DNA of 64,000 bases from Lepas anatifera. Taxonomy: Eukaryota; Arthropoda; Thecostraca; Lepadidae. The translations under genes and the position numbers were made by a program. The stretch covers positions 1 to 64,000 of the forward strand of contig JAOTON010001061.1 of NCBI GenBank assembly GCA_034440635.1, in the 5' to 3' direction. Each line of letters starts with the position of its first letter. The first letter of the stretch is position 1. This document shows, piece after piece, positions 34,091-45,806 of this stretch. The notes under the pieces are model-generated. The model had not been told where the DNA came from, made no database searches, and saw nothing but the letters and a program-made list of their open reading frames with translations.

Positions 34091-34708
34091 TCAGCTTTTT
34101 CTTGCTTTGTGGAGATGGTGTTTTTCTGTGGACACTTTTTTATGAGCACTTCCCACAGCAGACATCATCGTAACACTTACCTCATCATCAGATGAGCTGT
34201 ATGATTCTCTGGTATCATCTACCTGTTCGCTGCTACTATTCACTGGTGTTGATGTATTCTGGGTCACATCTGATTGGAATGTTTCCAATTCCATGGCTGT
34301 ATCTGGAGCTGGCCCAGTGCTTGTGGATGGTACAGGGATTGGATTCTCATTGTTTGAGGTTGCACATGGATGTGCTTGTGCAGTGGGACCTCCAGTATGT
34401 TGCAACACCTGGCCTCTTGTGGGTTCTTGTAGTACGTGATCTGACGCATGCTGTGTCGTGTGAGCTGCTGAGTGTTGTGTCCAGTGATCTGGTTTGTGTT
34501 GCTGTAATGTGTGACCTGATGCATGCCTTTTCATAGGACCTGTTTTGTTTTTCTGGTCTGTATGATGTTGCTGTCCTGGAATCACATGGTGCACTGTGGA
34601 TGTTGCCTTGCTTGTCCCAGGGATTTGATTGTTGGAGTCTGAATCATGTACTGTTTTTACCTGGGTTTCCTCATGATTTAGGTGGCAATGGTGGCTCTTG
34701 AACATCAT
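34091..34708 (-). CDS. Low-complexity His/Gln/Ser-rich open frame, function unknown
   Basis: 205 residues with many His, Gln, Thr and Ser. Repeated HVLQ/HTLQQH-like words occupy the first half. The second half, IPVPSTSTGPAPDTAMELET then SSSEQVDDTRESYSSSDDE, is acidic, and the end is Lys-rich. This composition resembles the tail of some LINE ORF1 proteins, but no RNA-binding domain is visible. There are no clear splice sites or neighbours to help. Chance is possible given the repetitive make-up. Confidence 0.3.
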   Translation of the reverse strand: MMFKSHHCHLNHEETQVKTVHDSDSNNQIPGTSKATSTVHHVIPGQQHHTDQKNKTGPMKRHASGHTLQQHKPDHWTQHSAAHTTQHASDHVLQEPTRGQVLQHTGGPTAQAHPCATSNNENPIPVPSTSTGPAPDTAMELETFQSDVTQNTSTPVNSSSEQVDDTRESYSSSDDEVSVTMMSAVGSAHKKVSTEKHHLHKARKS

Positions 34709-34715
34709 GACAGCC

Positions 34716-34795
34716 TAGGCACGATTGGCTTAGAGGTAAAGATGTCACCCAGGCTTTTTACCTGATATTAGACAGGGGCGATTCCAGCAGGTCGG
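34716..34795 (+). ncRNA. Possible tRNA-derived (SINE-like) sequence
   Basis: TGGCTTAGAGG (A-box-like) is followed about 50 bases later by GGGGCGATTCC (B-box-like). The stem pairing is poor and no target duplication was seen. Confidence 0.25.
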
Positions 34796-36154
34796 CTGGA
34801 GAAGGGGCAAACTCAAGTTGATGAGCAAAAATAATATTTATGTTTGAATGTTTAATATGATACAAATTGACGAAAAATATAAAAACATATGTGGGTGGAT
34901 CGTAGAAACAGTTTTGCGGCAGTACATGAAGGTACAAGGCAAAATTCAAAAAGGATAGGTAGGTAGGTAGGTAAGTAAGCCGGGAAGGACAAGGTACTCA
35001 TGAGAGCTTCCCATTTCAAGGATAGCTTCGACACTTAATTGTTTGTGGCGTCCAATTTCTCGCTTTAGGATCGATTTGCGAACATATTTTTTAGATTTCA
35101 TCCGCCAGGTTTTGTGCCATGACTCACGTTTTTCATAAGGGTTTCACAAATTAAATATCTTGCTAGTAAATTGCCAAAAAACTGTCCCGGACTAGAGAAG
35201 GCATAGACATCCGCGAATACAAGAACGTCAATAAACGAATCCGCTGTAATCAAGGTCCTAAGACGCGGCATCGCACGTGCTAGCTTCTAAGGCAAGCCTG
35301 GGTTGGTGATTTAACGAGCCAGTACTCGCGTCCAAATGAATGAGGTATTAGAGATGTCAATCAAAAAGCACACGTTAGGTTTGCCCCGGTTTTAGGCAGA
35401 TTCAGCGAAATCGCGAAGTGCCTAATATCGCATTTGTTGACGGTAAGAGCTGCGAACGTGGATTCTCAGATATGCAAATTATCGGCGCTTTGACCCAGTG
35501 ATCCGAAAAAGGAACATTCTCTGTAACTTAAACATCGAGTCAAATTAGATTTATTCCACATAAAATACATACCTACTTCGACATTTAAAAGTGGCTAGGC
35601 AGTGCCTAATGTGCCTCTATGGCAGCGCCGTCACTGGTAGGTGGTATCTGTTTTGAGTACCTGCCACACCTGCGTTCCCTCTTGGTTTGTTTGTCTGGTT
35701 GTCCATAGTCCCTGTGCGTGCTGCATCGCTGTATGTTCTGGATTGACTCTCAAGGATCTCCAGGATGTCTGCCTGTGACATGTGGGACTCAACGTGGAGA
35801 GGTTGTGTCTCTGGTGCCCGTTTTACATAGACATTTCCCCCTTGTGTTCAGTATGAGACCAGCTTGTTTGCCCGTTTCAGCTTCGCAGATTGCTACAACA
35901 GCTGATTTAGTTGGGGACAGAAGTTCATGGACCAGAAGACCACTACGCTGATTTCTTCCCTCGTAGAATCATTATTACTTGTATTCCTTCCCTGATTAAT
36001 TTCCCTCGTAGGACTAGGCAGTCCTGCCTACTGTAGTTTTCGGCAAGTTCTACCCTTTTTCAAGCTGTGCTTTTTTTCTTGTTGTTCCCTCAGAATTCTC
36101 TGCAACCCTTCCATGTCTACATTGTTACTACTACAAATATCTACATCACATTTC
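34796..36154. other. Unassigned intronic DNA
   Basis: No element ends or protein were recognised. A short TAGG tetranucleotide run lies at 34964-34980. Confidence 0.4.
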
Positions 36155-36904
36155 TTAACCCTCGCCCCGGTGGAGGGGGTGTTTGAACACCCCTCCCTCC
36201 CCTCTCGGCATTTTCCGACGGAATAAAAAAAACGGTGACGCGAAGCGCCTCCATTGGAAATACATGGGAAAAACAGAAATTGCCCTGTATTTTTTGTAGA
36301 TACAGCTGAGAATACCTTCATATTCTCCAAATCGTAGCATCCTGGGCCCCTTTCCAGGTTCATGTTGAAATTATTGACCTGTGACCTCTGAGAGGTCATC
36401 TGGGCTACTTAAGCAGTTTTCAGACTTAGGTCAATAACTTTGCATGATATGATGATACAGCCTATATTTTGATAGCGTTGCGTTCGGATTGCTATTGCGA
36501 GTAGATTTATATGCATGTTGAGTATGTTTGGTTAAAAAGTAGCCTTGACATGATCTGAGGTCAGGTAATTTTTGTGCTTTGACCTAGTATGGTGATGTTA
36601 TACATAATTTGATTTTCCGTGACGAGTGGAAGCGAATGGTTCCTAAAAATGATTCTAACTGAACTCTGTCAGACGCTAGAGCCCAAAAACTCTTACTCAA
36701 AATGCCGCTCTCTTTGACCAGTCATGACCTCAATATTTTGCTGAACCAAAAAGTGGCCGATATAGTTTCTTCATGAATTTGTATGAGCTATCCACCAGTG
36801 TTCGCGTTTTTTCGCTATCCCGCATAGGGGCCGAGTTTGAGGGGGTCTTTAAACACCCCCACCAGGGCGAAGGTGGCTCGGAGGCCCACCGGGGTGCGGG
36901 TTAA
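36155..36904 (+). mobile_element. TTAA element family D, complete copy
   Basis: 750 bp from TTAA-CCCTCGCCCCGGTGG to CCACCGGGGTGCGGG-TTAA. The 15-bp termini are inverted repeats with two mismatches, and the TTAA at each end (36155-36158, 36901-36904) is the target duplication. Palindromes sit inside each end: GGGGTGTTTGAACACCCC at 36176-36193 and GGGGGTCTTTAAACACCCCC at 36841-36860. The interior carries several AGGTCA/TGACCT sites. It encodes no protein. Termini starting CCC with TTAA duplication are like piggyBac-mobilised MITEs; Kolobok also uses TTAA. Confidence 0.85.
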
Positions 36905-37233
36905 TTCAAAATCCCCGGTCATAGAGATGACGAATAAAGCGATAAAGCCACACCCGTGTGCTAGCGTATTTGTTCACCCGAGGCGAGGAAGAGGTACAGC
37001 CCCCTGCAATTGAATCTGTTCACACTAGGCTCGGCAGTTTTGGGCTAAAGAGGTGTACCACCACGGCGCGGAAACGTCAAAAGGGCGCGAGAGGCTGGTG
37101 TTGCACAGTGTTGTAAGGGGCCTCGAAAACGGACATAATTGAATATCTCGGGAACTAAGTGACGGAGCCTCATGAAACAAAAACTGATGTGTACTTCAAC
37201 ACTCACCACACCTTTTGACACCAAATTTGACAC

Positions 37234-37660
37234 TTACCCCGCGCCCCGGTGGGCCTCCGACCCACCTTGGCCCTGGTGGGGGTGTTTGAACATCCCCCTT
37301 CGAACTCGGCTTCTATGCGAGATAGCGAAAAAACGCGAAGGCTGGTGGATAGCTCATACAAATTCATGAAGAAACTATATCAGTCACTTTTTGGTTCAGG
37401 TCAATATTGAGGTCATGATAGGTCAAAGAAGGTGGCATGTTAGGGTAGTTTTTTTGGCTCTAGCGTCTGACAGAGTTGAGCTAGAATCATTTTAGGCACC
37501 ATTCCCTTCCTCTCGTCACGGCGAATCGAATGATGTATAATATGACTATGCTAGGTCATAACACAAAAATGACCTGACCTGAGGTCCGGTCAAGATCAAT
37601 TTCCAACCCAACATAATCAATATGCATATCGATCGACTCGCAAAAGTAATCCAAACGTAA
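37234..37660 (-). mobile_element. TTAA element family D, reversed truncated copy
   Basis: Starts TTA-CCCCGCGCCCCGGTGG, with the palindrome region GGGGGTGTTTGAACATCCCCC near 37278-37298. It then follows the right half of the complete family D copy in reverse (GCTGGTGGATAGCTCATACAAATTCATGAAGAAACTATATC and onwards). The far half is missing. Confidence 0.75.
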
Positions 37661-37689
37661 TGGACGATGATGGCCGATTTTTCATTTGC

Positions 37690-39412
37690 CTTTACGGACC
37701 ACACTTTAAGCTAAGACGATAGCCAATGTGAGCTCAAAAAGTATAATCCACGCATGGAGTGTTGAGAGGCCAAACTGATAAGCCTCCTTGTTTGCCACCT
37801 TCTGACGAACTTGCTCTAAGTCATTCATCTAAGTCGGCTTGGCTCCACAGATGTGACATCTTTGAGATGACGCTGTCCCAGTCAGTGCATTCGCAACTTT
37901 CCCATCTACCATTTCAACTGCATACTGTGCGTTACCAGAACAGTGGTCCCAGCGAGGTCGACTGCACAGGGCTGGAGCTTCTCTATCTGGGTTGAAAAGT
38001 TGTTCATTTCTTGTCGGGAGACTGCGAGGGTTTCCTTAACATATTGAAGGTGCATTGGACGGCAATACCGAGTTGACGACGGCTTTTCGTTGATCCACAC
38101 GCATTTGTCGTTAATCTCCAACCGTAGAGGGACTAACGATGAACAAAATATGCTCCTTCATCCATAGCAGCACTACCCTGCGCCGCTTGCTTATATATAC
38201 TTTGCCCTGTGGCGCCATCAAATCCCCATTTACGGTACAGTTTTCCAGATACAGCCTCACTGCGGATCGGCTGTTGTTCTGCTGTACCTGGCTGAGGCTG
38301 GCTGACGTCAGCTCCGACCTTTGTGGGGTCAACCTCAGCCTCTATCAGTCTCCTTGTCGTATTGTCTAATATGACTTGCAGTGGCACATCGGCAGAGCTG
38401 TCGGTTACACTGATGTGTTCGCCAGGGAAACATCTCTGCCGAGCGTTCACAACTTTATAATGGGGCGGGTACACTTATTTCTCACTTACTTGACTTGTCA
38501 TCTTCCTCACGATGTTATAACTTTTTTTGACATGTCTGCCGATACGGTAAGGGCTTCATCTGGAGTTAGAGCACGAGCCTTCTGTAGCCTGGTACTATCA
38601 CGCATTCCACGGCAAAGCTTGGAGGGCCGAATTGGAGCTTTCCTTAAGCACACCTGATAAATCTGAATCCTCGTCTGTTTTGGCACTTCGGGCGGCAGCC
38701 ATGACAATCTCGTGGGTGCCATGCTGTTCAGCAGTACTGGCGACGCGACGTCTCTTGGTCCGCTCTCCGACTGCGTCGTACGGAGTAGGAGGCCGGCCTG
38801 GGTGGCGTTTTTCGGTAGAAACTGTAGCCTGTTAATCAACAAGTGTGATGGGCTCACATATGGCCTCCGCTAACCAGTCGGTTTCTTTGCTTTCGCACGC
38901 CACGATTGATCTGGAACACTGTTCCGCTTTTCTCTTGAAAATGACATGGAGGGACACCAGCTTCTTTCGGATTTCATCCTCTGAATTGCGTGAAATGCTC
39001 GCTCTTTGAAGATCTAAGAAATCAACAGTATCATTAAAAGCAGCTTCGACAAAATCTCTTTTGTTCATCAGAAAGAGCGTTTTCCTTCAGCCGTTTAAAC
39101 AGCTCAGCGCTGCTCACCCGGAACTCCACTATCCCCGCACGTAACCACGACACTGTTCTTCGCACGAATGAGGCTAAACCTGAAGTATTTCTCTGTACCA
39201 GGGAAGTATTCACAGAGCAGAGGTGTCACAATACTCTTTGACCTGTTACAGGACTTACCGTACACACGGATGGAAGTATATCTCTGACCAGCACTTACCC
39301 TAACTAAGCCTAGTAATGCAAGCCAATTTCCGGGACAGTAACTTTCTGAACTGTTGTGGAAATCAATGAAACTTTCCCTCTTTCGGTGAAATACCGCCAG
39401 TGCCAGATACAA
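37690..39412 (-). pseudogene. Transib transposase, copy 1 (N-terminal and central part)
   Basis: Minus-strand pieces in order: 39068-38832 (FVEAAFNDTVDFLDLQRASI); then GRPPTPYDAVGERTKRRRVA; 38474-38133 (MYPPHYKVVNARQRCFPGEH, then RKWGFDGATGQSIYKQ); 38121-37906 (WINEKPSSTRYCRPMHLQYV); and about 37905-37690 (EMVDGKVANALTGTASSQRC, HICGAK, FGLSTLHAWI). This is the order of Transib transposases, the DNA transposon family related to RAG1. The Asp of GFDG and the Asp of VDGK fit the first two catalytic positions of RAG1/Transib, and C-x2-C (CHIC) is the zinc-binding pair. Frameshifts and a stop after AKPT disable it. 39412-39104 is assigned only by position. Confidence 0.8.
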
Positions 39413-39580
39413 CCCCAGCCCTAAAGCTCAAATTCACCCGTCGAAGGGCACGCGCACTATGGGCCAGCAGCCTCCAAAATGCGGTCATAAATCGGCTGGC
39501 AGGAATATTGACCCAAGTTGTTGTCCCCAGGGGTAAGCATGACCGAAGAATCCGAAAATTATGTCAATTCGACACATAAC

Positions 39581-40270
39581 TTAACAGCGCCCCGCTGGGG
39601 GACCAAAATTCGGCCCTCCTGATTTTCCCCAGATAACGAAAAACGAAGAGACGCAGAGCAACGAAACTTGCAGTACCTTATCCCTGATCAATTTTACGCA
39701 TCTGACCGAGTTTTTTTAGGTCAGGTCATGTCAGGTCAAGGAGCTATCCAAGGTCAAGTGACCCGACCTCAAAACCTAAAATCACGAGTTTGAAGCGGCG
39801 CCTAAGGAACATCTGCCAGCCGATCAGTTTGAAACTTTTACAATATGATAAGTTCATTGGGGTCTACAAATCTGTTATCTCGGAGTTTTCATATTGTTGA
39901 CCTAAGATGGGGAAAATTTTTTGAAACCCCATTATAAGAGTCTATGGTGAAAAATTGAAAGGGCTTGTTTTCAGTAAACACCGAATAGATAAAGCTAAAA
40001 ATCCTCACACCGTGCATTCTTACCACGATCTTGACGATAAAGTTGCGTTTTTGACCATCTGACCTCTCACAGGTCATGCCAGGTCGCAGGATCATACAGT
40101 GATTGTTTTGTCGTATACTTCTCACTGAATTGAGATAAAGCTCTTATTTTGCTGGCATTGTGCTTATCACGGGGAGTCGATTGATATGCAACATGACCAT
40201 ACCAGGTCACCCTGTGGCGCCGACCTAGCTCAAGGTCAGGCTATTTTCACAATTGGACCTAGTAAGGTGA
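39581..40270 (-). mobile_element. TTAA element family C, copy 2 (reversed)
   Basis: Starts TTAA-CAGCGCCCCGCTGGGGG (TTAA at 39581-39584) and runs antiparallel to copy 1. Shared blocks include CTTATCCCTGATCAATTT, AAGGAGCTAT..AGGTCAAGTGACC and GTCGATTGATATGCAACATGACCATACCAGGTCA. It separates the two Transib fragments. The distal end is lost. Confidence 0.75.
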
Positions 40271-40345
40271 TATTATGCATAATTCAGGGATATGCATAAT
40301 TCATTGCATAATTCATTCGATGCATAATTCATTCATAATAATCCA
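40271..40345. repeat. Short tandem repeat of ATGCATAATTCATT
   Basis: Four to five imperfect ~12-16 bp units at the junction between the family C copy and Transib copy 2. Confidence 0.75.
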
Positions 40346-41215
40346 GGGCTGCTCTCTCGTAGCGGGTTTTCAAGATTACAGAGCTAATTTTGGGATTAAT
40401 CGTGACGAGCAAAAAGGTGAACCGATCCGAAATCGTGTGGAGGCGAGATTCTTTGCGTGCGAGCCGGAGACGAAGTGCGCGAACATCCTTGTTCCGTGCC
40501 ACTTGAGCTTCTTCGCTCGTCATTCCCAATGGTAGGGGCAGCAGTCCGCTACAAATGCACTGTGCAGCAGGGTCTTATGCAGTGAGACATGCGTGAGGTA
40601 CCAAGGATATAGGCTGACGTACAGGTCTCCAGTCTCACTGCAGTAAGCTTCGAAACGACTGGGTCGTTTCTGGACTGCGTCGTGCAGGCCATGGTCTGCA
40701 ATATAAAATGCAAACGATGGATAAGGGCTGGATCCACACCAGTTACGTCGGCAAACACTGGCTCACTCGCGAATGCATGTCGAGCCATGTTACCGTCGTG
40801 AATAGAACCTGCTCCCCCCTCTCTTGGCTAATCCACTCGCAGGTGTAGCTTTTCCCACATGGGCGCCTGTACATACATTCTGCTTTCGGCGGGACAGACT
40901 GTCCTTTTCCGTTCCGGTCCTTGCTTCCCACTTGCGAGTTTTCAAACGGTAGCCGATGTGCTCAACACACTCAAATAAGCGTATCCATGCATGCATGGTG
41001 CTCAGTCCCCAGCTTCAAAAACTGGTTCTGCACTGGTCGTTGCCGTACTTCCGCGAGATCACTCATACCTTTGGGAATGGCTCCGCACAAGTGGCAGCGT
41101 TGAGTGGAGCTGGTGTCTGTGACAGCACTGATGACTTTCCCATCCACCATAATAAACAATCGACACTGACAGGTACGTCCCGCCTCTCCGAGCGGTTCAC
41201 TCAACTGACTTCACC
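40329..41215 (-). pseudogene. Transib transposase, copy 2 (C-terminal half)
   Basis: Minus-strand frames: 41204-40971 (MVDGKVISAVTDTSSTQRCH, LCGAIPKGMSDLAEVRQRPV); 40996-40790 (ACMDTLIRLFECVEHIGYRL, KTRKWEARTG); 40788-40549 (FADVTGVDPALIHRLHFILQ); 40529-40329 (MGMTSEEAQVARNKDVRALR). The VDGK Asp and the Glu of SEEAQ match catalytic Asp 2 and Glu of the Transib/RAG1 DDE core; CHLC is the zinc pair. It overlaps copy 1 from MVDGKV to GYRL, so it is a second insertion rather than the continuation of copy 1. There are several frameshifts. The usual N-x-x-D-G-N-x-A-R-R/H segment is diverged (IHDGNMARHAFASEP). Confidence 0.85.
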
Positions 41216-41249
41216 CAGTGCAAATCACAGACTAAACAACGAAATGCCC

Positions 41250-42458
41250 TTAACCCGCGCGGCGCTGGGGTCTCCAGCCGAACGCGCGGCGCTGGGGGAG
41301 TAAATTTTACCCCCCCCTGTTATCTCCTGAACTAATCGTCCGATTTGAAAAATTCAAACGCCAATCGAAAGATCTCATCACGAACAACTAAAAACATGTA
41401 CTTAATTTAAAGTTTGAGGTCAAGGTCAAGGTCAAACTGAGGTCAGCTGTCAAAAGCGTGGTTTTTGAGGTTGCAATGCTACGGAGATCAGGCAATGGAA
41501 GCTATGAGCTTCATACTTCATGAAAAGCCTTCACTTGAATGCAGCAAGGTGCTTTGAGACCGTTAGGGTGGTGGCATGACCGGGTCAGGTCAAGATCAGG
41601 TCACCAAAGGTCACCATATTTTTGTACCCCAATGTGGCCATGCGATGCATGTTTTTGATCCATTTTGCATGCAGAATTCGACTATGATGCTCAGAGAAGC
41701 GTATCTGGCAGACTTTGGGCTCAACTTGCACAGCCGGAGTCAAGGTCAGGTCATCAGAGGTCAACTTTTTAAGTTCATACTTTTTGCCAAATGACACATG
41801 ATTTTGGACCTGTTTTGTCTCAGGAACACTATAAAAGTAGTGTAAAGCGTGTACGAGGTCATCCTGGGTCATCCTGGGTCACCCTGGGTCACTATGATTC
41901 ACTAAATAAAGACAGTATTGATCAGCCCTAAAAATCAGAGAGTGAGTCTCTGAGCTTTGGCAGCTCTCCAGGCCAAACTGATAAAGCTAGAGACTCAAAA
42001 TTTGTCATGCATATGCACTGTATGGTTTTCTTACCAAATAAATTCCGGTTTTTAAAAATCTTGAAAATTGTAGAAATTTTGTAATTTTTTCCAAGAAAAA
42101 ATTTTTTTTAATATTTTTTTTAAAAACCACAATTTTTGAAAATCCGAGATAGCCATTTTGAAGACCACAATAATGCCTATCGTTTGATGCAAGAAAATTG
42201 GAAATCGGTTCAGAACTGTATCTTCAGCAGCTCTTTAAACATTGCACGATTTTGGTACAAAAATCGCCTGTAGTGACGTCACATTTTTGCTTATTTCTCG
42301 AAAAGTTTTCAACCGATTTTATTTTATTTGGCAGAAATGTGTAAAATTTATGTAAAAAAGTTACTAAAAATATGGCGGCGCTGCGCGCCGCCGTTTTTAA
42401 GATATCGCAAAAATTCGCGAGGGGGGTAAAATTTACCCCCCAGCCCCGCGCGGGTTAA
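41250..42458. mobile_element. TTAA element family F, complete copy
   Basis: 1209 bp from TTAA-CCCGCGCGGCGCTGGGG to CCCCAGCCCCGCGCGGG-TTAA, with TTAA at both ends (41250-41253, 42455-42458). The end sequence is duplicated at the left (a second CGCGCGGCGCTGGGGG at 41284-41298). Palindromes are GTAAATTTTAC flanked by G and C runs near 41294-41314, and GGGGGGTAAAATTTACCCCCC at 42421-42441. The left half is rich in AGGTCA (for example GAGGTCAAGGTCAAGGTCAA near 41413); the right half is AT-rich. No transposase frame was seen. Confidence 0.82.
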
Positions 42459-42659
42459 GGCCTCATAGCCTCTTCCCAAATTTCAACCTTATTGCCTTCT
42501 CAAATTGCATCAATGGTGACACGGGAACTGTTCGGTTCATATTCTCATAAAATCGGTTTGTGTGTGTGTGTCTTATCTCCCCTTCGTACCGCCCTCAAGC
42601 GTGCGCCCGACGCTCGCCGCCGCTGCCCGCGGACGCCGCCGGGAGTTGAGAGGTCCGAC

Positions 42660-43117
42660 TTAAAGGGAATGTGGCACCTTCACAACGTGATTTTAACTGA
42701 GATAGCCAAGTTGTAAAGCAAGTCGGAAAACCCGGGTACTCCACATTTCATTTGTCTTGAAACTCGATATTTCCGTAGAAAAAAGGTAAAACCTACCTGA
42801 TGCCAGCCCCCCATCAGCCCGTCGCCGGGCGGCCATTGCTGTGAGCTGCTGGTGTGACGACATATGCTGACGTCACGATGAGCATCAGCCAATCGAAGCC
42901 CTTGAAGCGTTTCAAGTATGGTAGTGGTTGCCAGATCATGACATCATCCACAGGCTGATATTTATTTCTTTTTCTAGAAGAGTATTTTTAAAAACAAAAT
43001 ATTGAGCTTATTGTACATTTTTCAGAGAAATCATGAGTGGTTTCATTATTTTTGGCTAAAAGTACGCCTAATTTCACTTAATTCCAGGATTCGACCAAGG
43101 TGCCACATTCCCTTTAA
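42660..43117. mobile_element. TTAA MITE with 17-bp perfect terminal inverted repeats
   Basis: TTAA-AGGGAATGTGGCACCTT at 42660 and AAGGTGCCACATTCCCT-TTAA ending at 43117 are exact reverse complements. It is 458 bp, non-coding, with TTAA target duplication. Similar but unpaired ends occur near 2050 and 19090. This family is unrelated in sequence to families A-F. Confidence 0.9.
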
Positions 43118-44958
43118 ATCGGTCTAGAAAAGTTTCGCGCAAGTATGCGCACCAAGTCTTTGTTGTGAACGGTATAATAAAGTGCGGTGATTAAGTTCCA
43201 ATAAATTTCGGCGCGGATCCAAGCGGATACCATTGGAAAATCTTCCTCTGAAATGTTTGTTCAAGTTAATTTTTCCGTATAAATTGCTATTTTTCATTGC
43301 CTGTTAAGAAAACATGGCAGGATTGTGACATTAAACAACATCACCATGAGAAGCAGAAGGTTTCAAATTTTCGAAACAGTGTCTTATATCAAAAGTTTTT
43401 CATAAAAATTGTTGTCTCAAAAGGATGCAAAAACGAGCTTCAAATATATGAAATCTCCGGTTGAACGTGACCCGTCACAACCTCTCACGTAAGCAAGCAA
43501 TACAGCCCAACCAGTAATAGGTGCGAAGCAATAAAAGCCAGATTCGAATTCAGGGAACAGTTCTGTACCAGATTACATTGTTCGCTGGCCCCATTCGACA
43601 AAATCATTTTCTGATTAATGACCGCATTTTGGAGCCCGCGGGCCCGTAGTGTGGTGTAATCTGAGTCGGCGCGCGACGCGTTCGTGCCTGTTTGCCGCCG
43701 AGATCGGGGCACCACTGTCTCCAATGCCGTCTCAGCCGTATATATGCAAAACTATTCAAAGAAGTCATGATGGCTCCTGTCCAAAATTTATTGGGCCTTC
43801 TTCTGATATGGAAATTGAATTGTTCACTTTTGTTCACAAAAGTGTGAGACTAGCTGAACAAAATACTCCGAGTTGAAAGTGGAAAAAATACATAGCGTTA
43901 TTTCGGGGGCCAATGATCCTTCGGCAAATGGTGCGTGGCTTAATAATATAGTTGATCCTATAAAACAGACATCAAACTATCATTTGATACCACACAATAA
44001 GAAATCCGCCGATAAGCAGCAGGATTACGAAAAAGTCAGTATGAAAACGACGTCATTCATCCGCGGAACGAACAAGAAGAAGTGGCAACTTTGAAGCAAA
44101 ACAGCGGCAGAACGAGATAAGCCACAAACAAATGAATATCAAAAACGCATGCACCAGACAATTCTGTACGGGCCAGTTAAGGTTATTTACTGAAATACGG
44201 AAGTCGGTTTTGGGGTATTCTGTCCGTTTTCGCAGCCGCTTATAACACTGTGCGTTGGTACGATTATTGTCTGAAAAGTAATAGTTGCATATTACAGTGC
44301 ATAATGGTGCTCAAAAACTTAAAGTTATTATTTTATCATGCACAGGTATAATAACATTTAAATAGTGCTTAAGTGGTAAATATCAGGGCACCCAATGACC
44401 ATCCACCTCCGAGCCTGCTAGTGGTGAAGCAGTTGCTAACGGGGGAAATATGAGACGAGGGATCTCCGCTGGCGGGCGACGAAGACAAGGAGGCATATCT
44501 TTCTGACCCCGTCTTCATTTACCCGGGATAGGTGAACATGGTACGCACTATGAAGTTGTACACGAGCCAGAGCAAATATGGTACGACTCATACGAAATAT
44601 AGCTACGCAGAACAGACCGATGTGAAACAATGAACCATTGTGAATTTTATTGAAATGAAGCATTTACGTTGGCTCTTAGAGATCATTTTCTCTCCTTTTC
44701 GCATAGTTATCGTCAAATAATAGATATTCAATTATTTTTTTATTTTATATCCAAACTTTGTCAACGCTGTTCATGTAGAATTCCTTTGCTTACTACATGG
44801 TACGAACGAAGCGCAAAGTTCCCCCTGTAGAGAAGGACTAAGACCGAGTGACAAAACCGCTCTAGGTATCCGGATACAGGAGTCGATTGGTCCGTTCCTA
44901 CGGTCGGTACAGAAAGAGTGCACACTAAGGATGATCATGCTCTTCAGAAAAGGTTTCA
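43118..44958. other. Unassigned intronic DNA
   Basis: Short frames in several registers, none recognisable. No element ends were found. Confidence 0.4.
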
Positions 44959-45454
44959 TAAGGCACCAGGGGCGTAGCCAAAGGGAGGGCGGCTAGGGCG
45001 GTCGCCCCCCTGAGGGCTCGGAGGGCCCCCTGAGGATACGGGCTGCGCGAAGCGCATCCCGCTCGCACTATGCTCTGGGGCCAAATGTGGGACTTCATAT
45101 CAGACAGGGCTCTTTTAAGCCCTCCCCAGCACTCCATTCTGTGACAATTAGGTTTTTTTTACCCATCAAAACCGTCCGTAAAAATGTGCCCATTAAACCG
45201 CTAGTGGCCAGGGCCTCCTATCCATTTTTGTCAGCTGGGCCCACTTTAATCAATAAAGCCACGATGGTCAGCGGGACTATTTGGCTAACGGCCCAGCGTG
45301 ACTCGCAGGCTGTCAGAGCCCGGCCTATGGCCGCCAGGGACGTATCTGACCAGCTAGGTCATCTTTCAGTGTGGAGGCTGTGTGGCTAGTAGGGACCATT
45401 TTAGCCCACAGAGCCAGATGTGAACATTGACTATGCTAGGCTAGATTAGATGGT

Positions 45455-45806
45455 GACCTTGACCTGACCTTAGGTCGGGTCATTTTTTATGTCTTGACCT
45501 AGTATAGTCATATTGTACATCATTCAACTGGCTGTAACGAGGTGCATAAACGAAATTGTGCTTAAAAATGATTATTACGGAACTCTGTCAGACGCCTGAG
45601 ATCAGAAACTCTGTTCTAACATTCCACCTTCTTGACATGTCAGGACCTTAATATTGACCTGACCTTAAAAAGTAACCATGGAGTTTTATGGGCCATCCAC
45701 CTGCGATCGCTTTTTTACTATCCCGCACAGGAGCATGTTCGAGGGGTGTTTGAAACCCCCCACCAGGATGAAGGTGGCTTGGAGGCCCGCCGGCCAACGT
45801 GGTTAT
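45455..45806 (+). mobile_element. TTAA element family D, partial copy
   Basis: Matches the right half of the family D copy at 36155-36904, with blocks ACTCTGTCAGACGC, GGCCATCCACC..GATCGC, a palindrome region GGGGTGTTTGAAACCCCCC (45739-45757) and GAAGGTGGCTTGGAGGCCCG. It ends in a diverged terminus, GTGGTTATAA. Confidence 0.7.
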
